Made by a program: the position numbers and the translations under genes
In this document: positions 1-5,177 of the stretch, one piece after another
Layout of the letters: each line of letters begins with the position of its first letter
Position numbering within the stretch: position 1 is the first letter of the stretch
NCBI GenBank assembly: GCA_045649205.1
Contig: JAZRPJ010000180.1
Coordinates: 1-6,306 of the forward strand
DNA: 6,306 nt
Reading direction: 5' to 3'
Source: Flemingiibacterium sp045649205
Lineage (GTDB): Bacteria > Bacillota > Clostridia > Oscillospirales > CAG-272
The notes under the pieces: generated by a model
Told to the model about the DNA's origin: nothing
What the model saw: the letters and a program-made list of their open reading frames with translations, nothing else
The model's database searches: none

Positions 1-50
1 AATCAATTCATTTCGGCAAATGATATCTTTTTATTTTGACTATTTTCCGA

Positions 51-100
51 AATTTGAAAAAACGTGAAAAAGGGCGAAAAACGAAGAAAACCCGAGAAAA
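51..100. other. Phased A-tract array (predicted curved DNA)
   Basis: GAAAA occurs five times at exactly 10-bp spacing (56-60, 66-70, 76-80, 86-90, 96-100), with unrelated bases between. A-tracts repeated in phase with the helix are a known cause of intrinsic DNA curvature. Two T-tracts (34-37 and 43-46) lie just to the left. The last two tracts are part of the tRNA terminator hairpin. The spacing is seen directly; curvature and any function are inferred. Confidence 0.65.
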
Positions 101-111
101 TCTCGGGTTTT
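87..111 (-). terminator. Intrinsic terminator after tRNA-Gln, possibly bidirectional
   Basis: This is a perfect inverted repeat: 11-base arms (AAAACCCGAGA and its complement) around a 3-base loop at 98-100. Read on the minus strand, the CCCGAGA/TCTCGGG core is followed by TTTTCTTCGTTTTT, which is the expected U-rich tail 31 bases or more past the tRNA 3' end. On the plus strand the stem ends in TTTT, so it could also stop transcription arriving from the left. Confidence 0.8.
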
Positions 112-113
112 CG

Positions 114-137
114 GTGCGATATCTTTTTTGGTCGCAC
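114..137 (-). other. Stem-loop in the tRNA-Gln 3' trailer
   Basis: GTGCGA (114-119) and TCGCAC (132-137) are perfect complements around a 12-base loop. It lies between the tRNA 3' end and the terminator, so it would be in the precursor's 3' trailer. It could affect processing, or be incidental. The loop has no recognisable motif. Confidence 0.4.
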
Positions 138-141
138 TAAT

Positions 142-215
142 TGGCTGGGGATGAGGGGTTCGAACCCCCACAAACAGAGTCAGAGTCTGTCGTGCTACCG
201 TTACACAAATCCCCA
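142..215 (-). tRNA. tRNA-Gln(CTG)
   Basis: The minus strand folds into a full cloverleaf of 74 bases. The acceptor arm TGGGGAT pairs with ATCCCCA, followed by discriminator G and a genome-encoded CCA (142-144). The D arm is GTGT/GCAC with loop AACGGTA. The anticodon stem is ACAGA/TCTGT with loop CTCTGAC, giving anticodon CTG, which reads the CAG glutamine codon. The variable loop has 4 bases. The T arm is GGGGG/CCCTC with loop TTCGAAC. The UGGGG...CCCCAGCCA ends and the CU-CUG-AC loop are typical of bacterial tRNA-Gln. The gene stands alone, with its own promoter on the right and terminator on the left. Confidence 0.95.
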
Positions 216-236
216 ACGGATTCATTGACAAATATC

Positions 237-265
237 ATTATACCACAACGAAAAGCATTTGTCAA
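237..265 (-). promoter_or_regulatory. Consensus sigma-A promoter for tRNA-Gln
   Basis: Reading the minus strand, TTGACA (260-265) is followed after exactly 17 bases by TATAAT (237-242). Both hexamers match the consensus perfectly, and a TGG just upstream of TATAAT makes it an extended -10. Transcription would start near 230, leaving a leader of about 15 bases before the tRNA 5' end at 215. A strong promoter of this kind is expected for a stable RNA. Confidence 0.9.
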
Positions 266-325
266 GATGTTTTTTGAAATTTTTCTTTTTTTCTTTGCAG
301 GATGGCTATAAATTTGAAAAGCTTA

Positions 326-369
326 TTGATTTTGCATTGATTTTGTGGTATAATGTAATATGGTATAAT
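326..369 (+). promoter_or_regulatory. Promoter region of the uracil-DNA glycosylase gene, two -10 boxes
   Basis: TTGATT (326-331), 17 bases, then TATAAT (349-354), preceded by TG for an extended -10. The same TGGTATAAT string recurs 15 bases later at 361-369. Its 17-bp-spaced -35 position (341-346, TTTTGT) is poor, so it would rely on the extended -10. Expected starts are near 361 and 376, both upstream of the gene's ribosome binding site. Confidence 0.75.
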
Positions 370-374
370 ATTAC
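355..374. promoter_or_regulatory. Inverted repeat at the promoter, possible operator
   Basis: GTAATAT (355-361) and ATATTAC (368-374) are perfect complements separated by 6 bases. The palindrome covers the predicted start of the first promoter and the -10 box of the second, where a repressor would act. The sequence is AT-rich, so chance is a fair alternative. Confidence 0.35.
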
Positions 375-402
375 GAAGTGAAAAAGGGGAAGGACGTAAA
401 AT

Positions 403-945
403 ATGCTTGAGAAACTGCGTGCGGAATGTGCCGCCTGCCATAAATGTCCTCTTGGGGATACCCGTACAAATTCCGTGTTTGGAACGGGAAGCGAGAAGGC
501 AAGGCTTATGTTTGTCGGTGAAGCACCGGGAGAGAAGGAGGACCTTTCGGGAATCCCTTTTGTAGGTGCTGCAGGAAAGCTGCTTGACAGATTCCTCGAA
601 GCAGTGGACATCTCCCGTGAGGACGTTTACATTGCCAATATTTTAAAATGCCGTCCTCCCAAAAATCGCGATCCATTGCCGGCAGAGGAAGATGCCTGCA
701 TTGAATATCTTAATGATCAGATAAGAATAATAAACCCGGAAATCATCGTCTGCCTGGGCAGAATCTCCGCCATGCGGCTCATCAAGCCGGATTTCAAGAT
801 CACAAAAGAGCACGGAGTCTGGTTCGAGCGCGACGGGCGGCGCATTTGTGCGGTTTATCACCCCTCGGCGCTGCTCCGTGACCCCCACAAAAAAGAGGAT
901 ATGCTTAAAGACATGAAGATGCTTGCCGCTTGCCTTGACAAGTGA
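403..945 (+). CDS. Family 4 uracil-DNA glycosylase (4Fe-4S)
   Basis: The 180-residue protein would remove uracil from DNA, produced by cytosine deamination or dUTP misincorporation, and start base excision repair in the cytoplasm. Four cysteines match the iron-sulfur ligands of family 4 enzymes: C12-x2-C15 near the N-terminus and C83-x15-C99 in the middle. Motif GEAPGEKED (39-47) is the uracil-pocket and catalytic motif; GIPFVGAAGKLLD (50-62) follows it, and HPSALLR (153-159) is the C-terminal DNA-contact motif. Length is close to the family norm. The ATG follows a strong AGGGGAAGGA site (about 385-394). It has its own promoter and is separated from the next gene by a repeat, so it is probably a single-gene unit. 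Some databases label such proteins DNA polymerase-related or phage SPO1-type; the motifs favour the glycosylase. Confidence 0.93.
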   Translation: MLEKLRAECAACHKCPLGDTRTNSVFGTGSEKARLMFVGEAPGEKEDLSGIPFVGAAGKLLDRFLEAVDISREDVYIANILKCRPPKNRDPLPAEEDACIEYLNDQIRIINPEIIVCLGRISAMRLIKPDFKITKEHGVWFERDGRRICAVYHPSALLRDPHKKEDMLKDMKMLAACLDK

Positions 946-985
946 CAAGCCACCATGATCGCAGTAGCTAAAAACTGACGCTCTG

Positions 986-1043
986 AAAGGCCTCTCCCAT
1001 AGGGAGAGGTGGCACGGCGCAAGCCGTGACGGAGAGGGCTTTC
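986..1043 (+). repeat. Repeat unit 1, plus orientation
   Basis: It contains two hairpins. The first is CCTCTCCC (991-998) with GGGAGAGG (1002-1009), a perfect 8-bp stem with loop ATA. The second is CACGGC (1013-1018) with GCCGTG (1023-1028) around GCAA, a GNRA-type tetraloop. The unit ends in GGAGAGGGCTTTC. There is no T-run directly after a stem, so it is not a classic intrinsic terminator. Confidence 0.7.
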
Positions 1044-1054
1044 TTGCAAAAATA

Positions 1055-1105
1055 GAACCCTCTCAGTCAGCTTCGCTGACAGCTCTCCCATGGGGAGAGC
1101 CTATT
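1055..1105 (-). repeat. Repeat unit 2, minus orientation
   Basis: Its reverse complement has the same plan as unit 1. One hairpin is GCTCTCCC (1082-1089) with GGGAGAGC (1093-1100) around a 3-base loop; the other is GTCAGC (1066-1071) with GCTGAC (1075-1080) around TTC. The stem sequence of the second hairpin differs from unit 1 (GTCAGC against CACGGC), yet both stems remain perfectly paired. That suggests the fold is conserved rather than the exact bases. Confidence 0.7.
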
Positions 1106-1132
1106 GAAACATCCAGCTTTAGTTGTTACAAG
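1104..1132 (+). promoter_or_regulatory. Weak candidate promoter for the asparaginase-pyr operon
   Basis: TTGAAA (1104-1109, 5 of 6 consensus) is followed after 17 bases by TACAAG (1127-1132, 4 of 6). It begins at the right edge of the repeat pair, and any transcript would carry a short leader before the start at 1164. It is the best match I found in 946-1163. The evidence is only consensus matching. Confidence 0.3.
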
Positions 1133-1147
1133 ATACTGCATAACGCA

Positions 1148-1154
1148 GAAAGGA
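1148..1154 (+). promoter_or_regulatory. Ribosome binding site that sets the asparaginase-like start
   Basis: GAAAGGAG lies 9 bases before the ATG at 1164. An in-frame TTG at 1104 would add 20 residues, but it sits in the edge of the repeat and has no comparable site. The family's conserved N-terminal TGGTI motif falls at residues 8-12 from the ATG, where it belongs. Confidence 0.85.
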
Positions 1155-1163
1155 GCCTTGGCG

Positions 1164-2189
1164 ATGAAAATTTTAGTAATGATGACCGGCGGAACTATAA
1201 GCACCACGGAAAATGAATCGGGACACCTTTCAGCCAACGGTAAAAATACCGTATCTCTCCTTGCGAAGGAGCTGTACCGTCAGGGCTTTACCGAGGTGGA
1301 GTTCGACTATATTCACCCTCTTGATATTTTAAGCGAAAATATGACGATTCCTCGTCTGGGACGTATCCTTGACGCCTTTTCCGAGACGATGCTTGAAAAT
1401 TACGACTCGGTTATCGTAGCCCACGGCACCGATACCCTCGCCTATACCTCAAGCCTGCTGGCATTGGTGCTGGCAGGGGCTTGGGACAAGCCTGTTTTCA
1501 TAGTTTCAAGCGATTACACATTGACTGACCCCCGTGCAAACGGTCACGCCAATTTTAAAGCGGCGGTGGAGCTTACCCGTGACGGATTCGGCGCAGGTGT
1601 TTATGTGCCTTATCGCAATTCGGACGGAGTTACCTATCTCCATCACGGTGCACACCTTGTGAACTGCGCCAATTATACATCGGATTTCTTCTCTGTGGAT
1701 ATGTGTCCCTACACCGAGGCGAAGCCGTATAAAATTGAGGTGGAGTATCCTATACTTGCCATGCTGAAGGGACTTTGTGATTCGGTTCTCAAGATCGAGC
1801 CTTATGTGGGAATTGATTATTCGATGTACAGATTGCCGGAAAATATAAAAGGTGTCCTTCACGGCAGCTACCATTCGTCAACAGCCTGCGCGGAGAGGTC
1901 GAGAAAGGGCGAGCCGTACACAAAACGCTCACTTCTTTACTTTGCCGATGAATGTAAAAAGAGGGGTGTGGATATTTTCCTCTCCCCCTTGCCCGAATCA
2001 ATGCGTGAAAAATCGGGGCGTTATTCCACCACAGCCGACCTCATTTCCCACGGAATACAGCCCATCTACTCCTTGACAAACGAAACAGCATATATGAAAC
2101 TGATTCTTGCATATTCTCTCGGTTACGAGAAGGATGAAATTATCCCATTTATGATGCGTGAAATTGCCGATGAGAAAATCTCATGGTAG
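1164..2189 (+). CDS. L-asparaginase-family protein, divergent
   Basis: The 341-residue protein (from ATG 1164) has the asparaginase/glutaminase fold: TGGTI (8-12, T11 as the usual nucleophile), S57 in the loop that binds the substrate carboxylate, HGTDT (87-91, T89-D90 of the second catalytic set) and a C-terminal segment ending in KLILAYSLG (312-320). Length is normal for a cytoplasmic type I enzyme, and there is no signal peptide. Such enzymes hydrolyse asparagine to aspartate and ammonia. Oddly, there is no lysine between residues 133 and 186, the span where the second-triad lysine (normally in an A-T-K-type motif) should be; by eye the spot reads GAHLVN (162-167). The usual Gly/Asn-rich loop before the C-terminal domain is VLHGSYHSS (231-239). 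It could have altered activity, a different substrate, or act as a binding protein. It is 13 bp upstream of the regulator gene. Confidence 0.8.
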   Translation: MKILVMMTGGTISTTENESGHLSANGKNTVSLLAKELYRQGFTEVEFDYIHPLDILSENMTIPRLGRILDAFSETMLENYDSVIVAHGTDTLAYTSSLLALVLAGAWDKPVFIVSSDYTLTDPRANGHANFKAAVELTRDGFGAGVYVPYRNSDGVTYLHHGAHLVNCANYTSDFFSVDMCPYTEAKPYKIEVEYPILAMLKGLCDSVLKIEPYVGIDYSMYRLPENIKGVLHGSYHSSTACAERSRKGEPYTKRSLLYFADECKKRGVDIFLSPLPESMREKSGRYSTTADLISHGIQPIYSLTNETAYMKLILAYSLGYEKDEIIPFMMREIADEKISW

Positions 2190-2202
2190 AAAGGGAATTT
2201 AA

Positions 2203-2886
2203 ATGGAAAAATTAAGATTCAAGGTTGTAGCTGAAGATCCGCTGTATGGACGTATGCTTGAGCTTGAGCTTGAGGGAATGGGTCTTGTAAATGCGGGGAA
2301 CGGCGGAAATTATCAGATACTTGCAGCAGAGGGGTTATGTGAGCTTCCCTCGGTAAGGCGTATCCGTGCCGCCATATTCGTGGACTGCGGTCTTCTCGGT
2401 GCGGCAATGCCAGAGCAGGTACGTCTGCTTATACTTAATAAACCCTTTCTCGTTTCGGAAATGCGAAAATTTGTACGTGAAATCATGGAGGGGGAGGACG
2501 AGGGTACATATGCTGAAAATCAGCTTGTCATCTCTGAGGAGGATTCCAGCGTTACCTTCAGAGATACAACGGTCAAGCTGACCCCGAGAGAGTTTTCTCT
2601 GCTGTCCTACCTGCACGCCCGTCCCGGCGAAACCATAAGCCGTGCCGAGCTTCTCCGTGAGCTTTGGCAGGACGAGAGCGGTAAGGATACAAATGTGGTT
2701 GATGTTTATGTCAGATTCTTGCGTTCAAAGCTTGATGAGCCTTTAGGACTGCGGCTTATCAGAGCGGTACGCGGCGAGGGCTACGTTTACGCTTACGACG
2801 ATTTTGCGGCAAATCTTCGCCGTGCGCGCGGTATGGACGACGGCACTGCGAAAACAGAAACCGAACAGATAACAGAAACCCCGTAG
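2203..2886 (+). CDS. OmpR-type winged-helix regulator with truncated receiver-like domain
   Basis: Residues about 103-197 form a typical OmpR/PhoB DNA-binding domain: LTPREFSLLSYL (126-137), ISRAELLRELW (145-155), recognition helix NVVDVYVRFLRSKL (164-177) and wing IRAVRGEGYVY (186-196). The first 95 residues resemble a receiver: acidic pair E11-D12, a strand AAIFVD ending at D61, and K80-P81-F82. In normal receivers the phosphorylated Asp and the Lys are about 50 residues apart; here D61 and K80 are only 19 apart, so helix 3, strand 4 and helix 4 seem to be missing. A hydrophilic tail follows (about 198-227). No histidine kinase is beside it. The ATG follows AGAAAGGGA. It probably regulates transcription, perhaps of the pyr genes that follow by 19 bp; the signal is unknown. 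Confidence 0.8.
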   Translation: MEKLRFKVVAEDPLYGRMLELELEGMGLVNAGNGGNYQILAAEGLCELPSVRRIRAAIFVDCGLLGAAMPEQVRLLILNKPFLVSEMRKFVREIMEGEDEGTYAENQLVISEEDSSVTFRDTTVKLTPREFSLLSYLHARPGETISRAELLRELWQDESGKDTNVVDVYVRFLRSKLDEPLGLRLIRAVRGEGYVYAYDDFAANLRRARGMDDGTAKTETEQITETP

Positions 2887-2905
2887 AAAGGATACCCCCA
2901 AAATT

Positions 2906-4222
2906 ATGAAAACGAGCTATGAGCTTTTGATTTTAAATGCACGCCTTGTGGAGAGCAAGGTGGGCGAGGCATCTGCGGTTGCCGTTAAGGACGGCAAAAT
3001 TGCAAAAATAATGTCACGCGCCGAATACAGCACGAAGGCAGGCGAACTCACAGCCGAAAAGGTAATTGATGCTTCCGGAAGGTATGTGATTCCCGGACTT
3101 ATTGACCTGCACGTTCATCTGCGTGAGCCGGGCTTTGAATATAAAGAGGATATCGCTTCCGGTACCCGATGTGCGGCGGCAGGAGGCGTTACTTCGATCT
3201 TTGCCATGCCAAATACCAAGCCAACCACCGACAGTGTGGAGGTTGTCGAATATATAAAAAACAAAGCGAAGGATGCAAGCTGCCGTGTTTTTCCCGTTGC
3301 GGCGATAACAAAGGGGCTGAAAAGCGATGAGATCTGCCCCCTTACCGAGCTTTCGGCGTCAGGAGCAGCGGCATTCTCCGATGACGGACGCCCCGTTATG
3401 ACGGCGAAGATGCTCCGTGATGCCATGAAGATCGGCGCGGAACACGACCTTCTTTTCATGTCCCACTGCGAGGATATGTCCCTTGCAGAAGGCGGTGCGG
3501 TCAACGAGGGCAAGATCTCCCGTATGCTTGGGTTAAAGGGAATTCCCAATCTCGCCGAGGATCTGATCATCGAGCGCGATATCATGATAGCCGAGGAAAC
3601 CGGATGCAGACTTCACATCTGCCATGTTTCAACGAGAGGCGGACTTGACTGTATCCGCCGTGCTAAAGCAAGAGGAGTAAAGGTTACAGCGGAAACCTGT
3701 CCCCACTACTTCTCCCTTACCGATGCGGATGTGATCTACTATGGCTCTAACGCCAAAATGAACCCTCCCCTTCGTTCGGAGGAGGACAAGCTCGCCGTGA
3801 TCGAGGCGATTTGCGACGGTACACTTGACTGCATATCCACTGACCATGCCCCCCACTCAAAGGAGGAAAAGGGAAGCGATATCGGGAAATCCCTTAATGG
3901 AATTATCGGTCTGCAGACCTCATTTATTGTGTCATACACAAACCTCGTTCAAGCAGGACACATCACCATCGGACGGCTCATTGAACTCATGGCGGTAAAT
4001 CCGGCGAAGATTACGGGACTTGACAAAATGGGTCTTGGAAACCTCTCGGTCGGCTCGCCGGCAGACTTCGCAATAGTGACTCTCGGATGCGACAACACGG
4101 TCGCCCCCGAGGACCTTCAGGGAAAATCCACCAACACGCCTTTTGTGGGTATGACCTTCGGTGCGAGAATTGACGCCACATTTGTGAACGGTAAATGCGT
4201 GTTTGAAAATAAAGAAAAATAA
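2906..4222 (+). CDS. pyrC: Dihydroorotase (class I)
   Basis: This enzyme cyclises N-carbamoyl-L-aspartate to L-dihydroorotate, the third step of UMP synthesis, in the cytoplasm. The 438 residues match class I bacterial dihydroorotases in length. Metal-site motifs are all present: DLHVHLREPG (67-76; H69, H71), FSDDGRP (157-163), SHCED (186-190; H187), CHVST (239-243; H240) and STDHAPHSKEE (311-321; D313). GGVTSIFAMPNTKPTTD (93-109) and NAKMNPPLR (282-290) are further family signatures. Its AGAAAGGA site overlaps the stop codon of the regulator gene, with a rather long 13-base gap to the ATG. It is the first of four consecutive pyrimidine genes. Confidence 0.96.
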   Translation: MKTSYELLILNARLVESKVGEASAVAVKDGKIAKIMSRAEYSTKAGELTAEKVIDASGRYVIPGLIDLHVHLREPGFEYKEDIASGTRCAAAGGVTSIFAMPNTKPTTDSVEVVEYIKNKAKDASCRVFPVAAITKGLKSDEICPLTELSASGAAAFSDDGRPVMTAKMLRDAMKIGAEHDLLFMSHCEDMSLAEGGAVNEGKISRMLGLKGIPNLAEDLIIERDIMIAEETGCRLHICHVSTRGGLDCIRRAKARGVKVTAETCPHYFSLTDADVIYYGSNAKMNPPLRSEEDKLAVIEAICDGTLDCISTDHAPHSKEEKGSDIGKSLNGIIGLQTSFIVSYTNLVQAGHITIGRLIELMAVNPAKITGLDKMGLGNLSVGSPADFAIVTLGCDNTVAPEDLQGKSTNTPFVGMTFGARIDATFVNGKCVFENKEK

Positions 4223-4246
4223 TTCAAATTCGAAAGGAAATATATC

Positions 4247-5161
4247 ATGTCTTTTGAACCCTTAATCGAAAAAATCAAAGCCAAAAATAACCCTACTGTA
4301 ATGGGTCTTGACCCGGTTCTCGACTATATCCCTGCTCACATCCGTGATGCCGCCGTTAAGGAATACGGCGACACCTTCAAGGCGGCAGGCGAGGCAATTT
4401 TTGAATTTAACAAAGGACTTATCGACGGTGCGGCTGACCTTATTCCGGCTGTTAAGCCACAGTCTGCCTTCTACGAAATGTACGGCATAGAGGGACTTAT
4501 CGCCCTTGAAAAGACCATCGAATACGCAAAGGCGTCAGGACTTTATGTAATCCTTGACGTTAAGCGCAACGATATCGGCTCAACTGCCGAAGCATATGCA
4601 AAGGCGTTCATCGGCGAAACACAGCTTTTTAACTCCACCGCAAAGGCGACTCCCGTTGACTGTGTGACCATCAATCCTTATCTCGGTATCGACGGTGTTA
4701 AGCCTTTCATCGATATCGCGGCGGAAAATGACAAGTCAATGTTCATTCTCGTTAAGACCTCCAATAAGTCCTCCGGCGATTTTCAGGACCTCGAGATCGG
4801 CGATACAACACTCTACCGTAAGGTGGGAGCAAAGGTTGAGGAATGGGGTGCGCCCTATATTTCCGAGTCCGGCTACAGCCCCTGCGGTGCGGTTGTCGGT
4901 GCAACATATCCGAAGCAGCTCACCGAGCTTCGTGCGGCAATGCCTCATACATTTTTCCTTATCCCCGGATACGGCGCCCAGGGCGGTGCGGCAAACGATA
5001 TCGTTGGTGCGTTCGACAAGAATAAGTCCGGTGCTATCGTAAACTCCTCCCGTGCACTTATGTGTGCATACAAAAAGGCAGGAGATGACGGAAGGAACTT
5101 CAAGACCTGCACACGTGATGCGGTCATCGCAATGAGGGACGATATAAATTCCGTACTTTAA
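4247..5161 (+). CDS. pyrF: Orotidine 5'-phosphate decarboxylase (type 2)
   Basis: It converts OMP to UMP, the last step of the pathway. The charged catalytic network is visible as D104-x-K106-x2-D109 in VILDVKRNDIGST (101-113). GLDP (20-23), AVKPQSAFYE (68-77), a phosphate-site region IPGYGAQGG (239-247) and VNSSRA (265-270, R269 as the expected phosphate ligand) complete the barrel active site. The 304-residue length and the extended loop around 171-190 fit the longer type 2 form, not the roughly 240-residue type 1. AAAGGA lies 8 bases before the ATG, and the gap after pyrC is 24 bp. Confidence 0.95.
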   Translation: MSFEPLIEKIKAKNNPTVMGLDPVLDYIPAHIRDAAVKEYGDTFKAAGEAIFEFNKGLIDGAADLIPAVKPQSAFYEMYGIEGLIALEKTIEYAKASGLYVILDVKRNDIGSTAEAYAKAFIGETQLFNSTAKATPVDCVTINPYLGIDGVKPFIDIAAENDKSMFILVKTSNKSSGDFQDLEIGDTTLYRKVGAKVEEWGAPYISESGYSPCGAVVGATYPKQLTELRAAMPHTFFLIPGYGAQGGAANDIVGAFDKNKSGAIVNSSRALMCAYKKAGDDGRNFKTCTRDAVIAMRDDINSVL

Positions 5162-5164
5162 AAA

Positions 5165-5176
5165 GGGAAGAAAGGA
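5165..5176 (+). promoter_or_regulatory. Double purine-rich ribosome binding site before pyrK
   Basis: GGGAAG (5165-5170) and AAAGGA (5171-5176) sit side by side. The first is 7 bases from the ATG at 5178. The stronger second is only 1 base from that ATG but 13 bases from a second in-frame ATG at 5190. The pyrC gene in the same operon also has a 13-base gap, so the 5190 start is a serious alternative. Confidence 0.5.
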
Positions 5177-5177
5177 C

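Larger units (their letters stand above)
984..1109. repeat. Inverted pair of double-hairpin repeats with possible 5-bp flanking duplication
   Basis: Two related units of about 50-58 bases face each other around an 11-base spacer (1044-1054). The inner ends pair (GAGAGGG 1032-1038 with CCCTCTC 1058-1064), so the whole block could form one large cruciform. TGAAA flanks it on both sides (984-988 and 1105-1109), as a target-site duplication of a small non-autonomous element would. Five bases is short enough to be chance. I recall similar CTCTCCC...GGGAGAG plus GTCAGC...GCTGAC units as dispersed repeats in Oscillospiraceae genomes. No ORF lies within, and it fills the space between the glycosylase gene and the asparaginase-like gene. 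Confidence 0.7.

Noticed and set aside
22..129. GATATCTTTTT direct repeat at 22-32 and 118-128
   Set aside because: Eleven low-complexity bases in AT-rich DNA flanking the terminator; no element ends or ORF between them to suggest insertion.
40..231. Minus-strand open frame of 63 codons
   Set aside because: It runs through the tRNA-Gln gene and the terminator, so it is not a plausible gene.
986..1105. CRISPR array or intrinsic terminator
   Set aside because: There are only two units, in opposite orientation, without spacers, and no stem is followed by a T-run.
1104..1163. TTG start giving a 20-residue N-terminal extension on the asparaginase-like protein
   Set aside because: The TTG overlaps the repeat edge, has no good ribosome binding site, and the ATG at 1164 has both a GAAAGGAG and the right distance to TGGTI.
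3115..3585. Minus-strand open frame of 156 codons
   Set aside because: It lies antisense within pyrC and resembles no family I know.
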